Of a stretch of 45,683 bases of DNA, positions 45,612-45,683 are shown in pieces. The notes beneath the pieces were generated by a model. It was not told where the DNA came from. It was given only the letters and a program-made list of their open reading frames with translations, and did no database searches. The translations under genes were made by a program, and so were the position numbers. Position 1 is the stretch's first letter. Every line of letters starts with the position of its first letter. Source of the stretch: Astrothelium macrocarpum (Eukaryota > Ascomycota > Dothideomycetes > Trypetheliales > Trypetheliaceae); NCBI GenBank assembly GCA_021030915.1, contig JAGEMR010000187.1, positions 1 through 45,683 of the forward strand, read 5' to 3'.

Positions 45612-45683
45612 ACGTACAACACAATTGAGTTGGCCACCCAATTGGATTGGCCACTTTTCCGCACTCTCATACGAAGAATTTAA
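45612..45683 (+). mobile_element. Left end of a further TA-type DNA transposon
   Basis: TA at 45610-45611 precedes ACGTACAACA. CAATTGAGTTGGCCAC at 45622 and CAATTGGATTGGCCAC at 45639 form a doublet at 17-bp spacing. It is cut by the window edge. It probably inserted into the element starting at 45421, but this needs downstream sequence. Confidence 0.55.

Larger units (their letters stand above)
45260..45683. repeat. Start of a second AT-rich desert
   Basis: The composition changes sharply to near-pure A/T, again with C/G mostly in TCA/TGA. It is broken by two GC-richer transposon ends at 45421 and 45612. It continues past the window. Confidence 0.85.

Noticed and set aside
1..45683. CRISPR arrays, tRNA and rRNA genes
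   Set aside because: No direct-repeat/spacer array and no sequence resembling tRNA A/B boxes or rRNA was noticed. A tRNA scan would be the decisive check.

Overview
The window is nuclear DNA of a filamentous ascomycete (Pezizomycotina). Evidence: short GT-AG introns of 45-137 nt with CTRAY-type branch points, fungal forms of bystin, Bre2, TOM40 and 6-phosphofructo-2-kinase, fungus-restricted families (DUF6594, PTH11-like, retropepsin-like), and very AT-rich deserts of decayed transposons beside normal-GC genes. I cannot assign a class. No tRNA, rRNA or CRISPR array was seen.

Layout. 1-6.1 kb: AT desert of nested decayed DNA transposons, interrupted by an intact solo LTR. 6.8-11.7 kb: a DUF6594 membrane protein, a tandem retropepsin-like protein and a GPI-anchored Ser/Thr-rich surface protein. 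13.3-24.4 kb: a conserved housekeeping core, with bystin and Bre2 divergent, then a DUF427 protein, a PLP decarboxylase, and TOM40 and PFK2 divergent. 25.3-33.4 kb: gene-poor accessory DNA with an orphan caspase, a second DUF6594 gene, a decayed 12-bp minisatellite and a protein I do not recognise. 34.8-41.9 kb: a compact candidate terpenoid locus of a UbiA-type membrane enzyme, a cytochrome P450 and an O-methyltransferase. 43-45.7 kb: a truncated PTH11-like relic, then a second AT desert with two more transposon ends.

The housekeeping genes are functionally independent: 40S ribosome maturation, H3K4 methylation, mitochondrial protein import and glycolytic control. The UbiA/P450/methyltransferase trio reads as one pathway and is the same enzyme combination used to build and decorate the fumagillin terpene core. 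That comparison is from family knowledge and the product here is unknown.

The two observations I would follow first are in the repeats. Five transposon ends in the two deserts, with different sequences, each carry a motif doublet at the same 17-bp spacing, starting about 9-15 nt from the end. The desert DNA also keeps its remaining C/G almost only as TCA/TGA, which is not what simple CpA-directed RIP would leave. Multi-exon genes are given as whole spans; exon limits are in the evidence and were inferred by reading splice sites and frames by eye.
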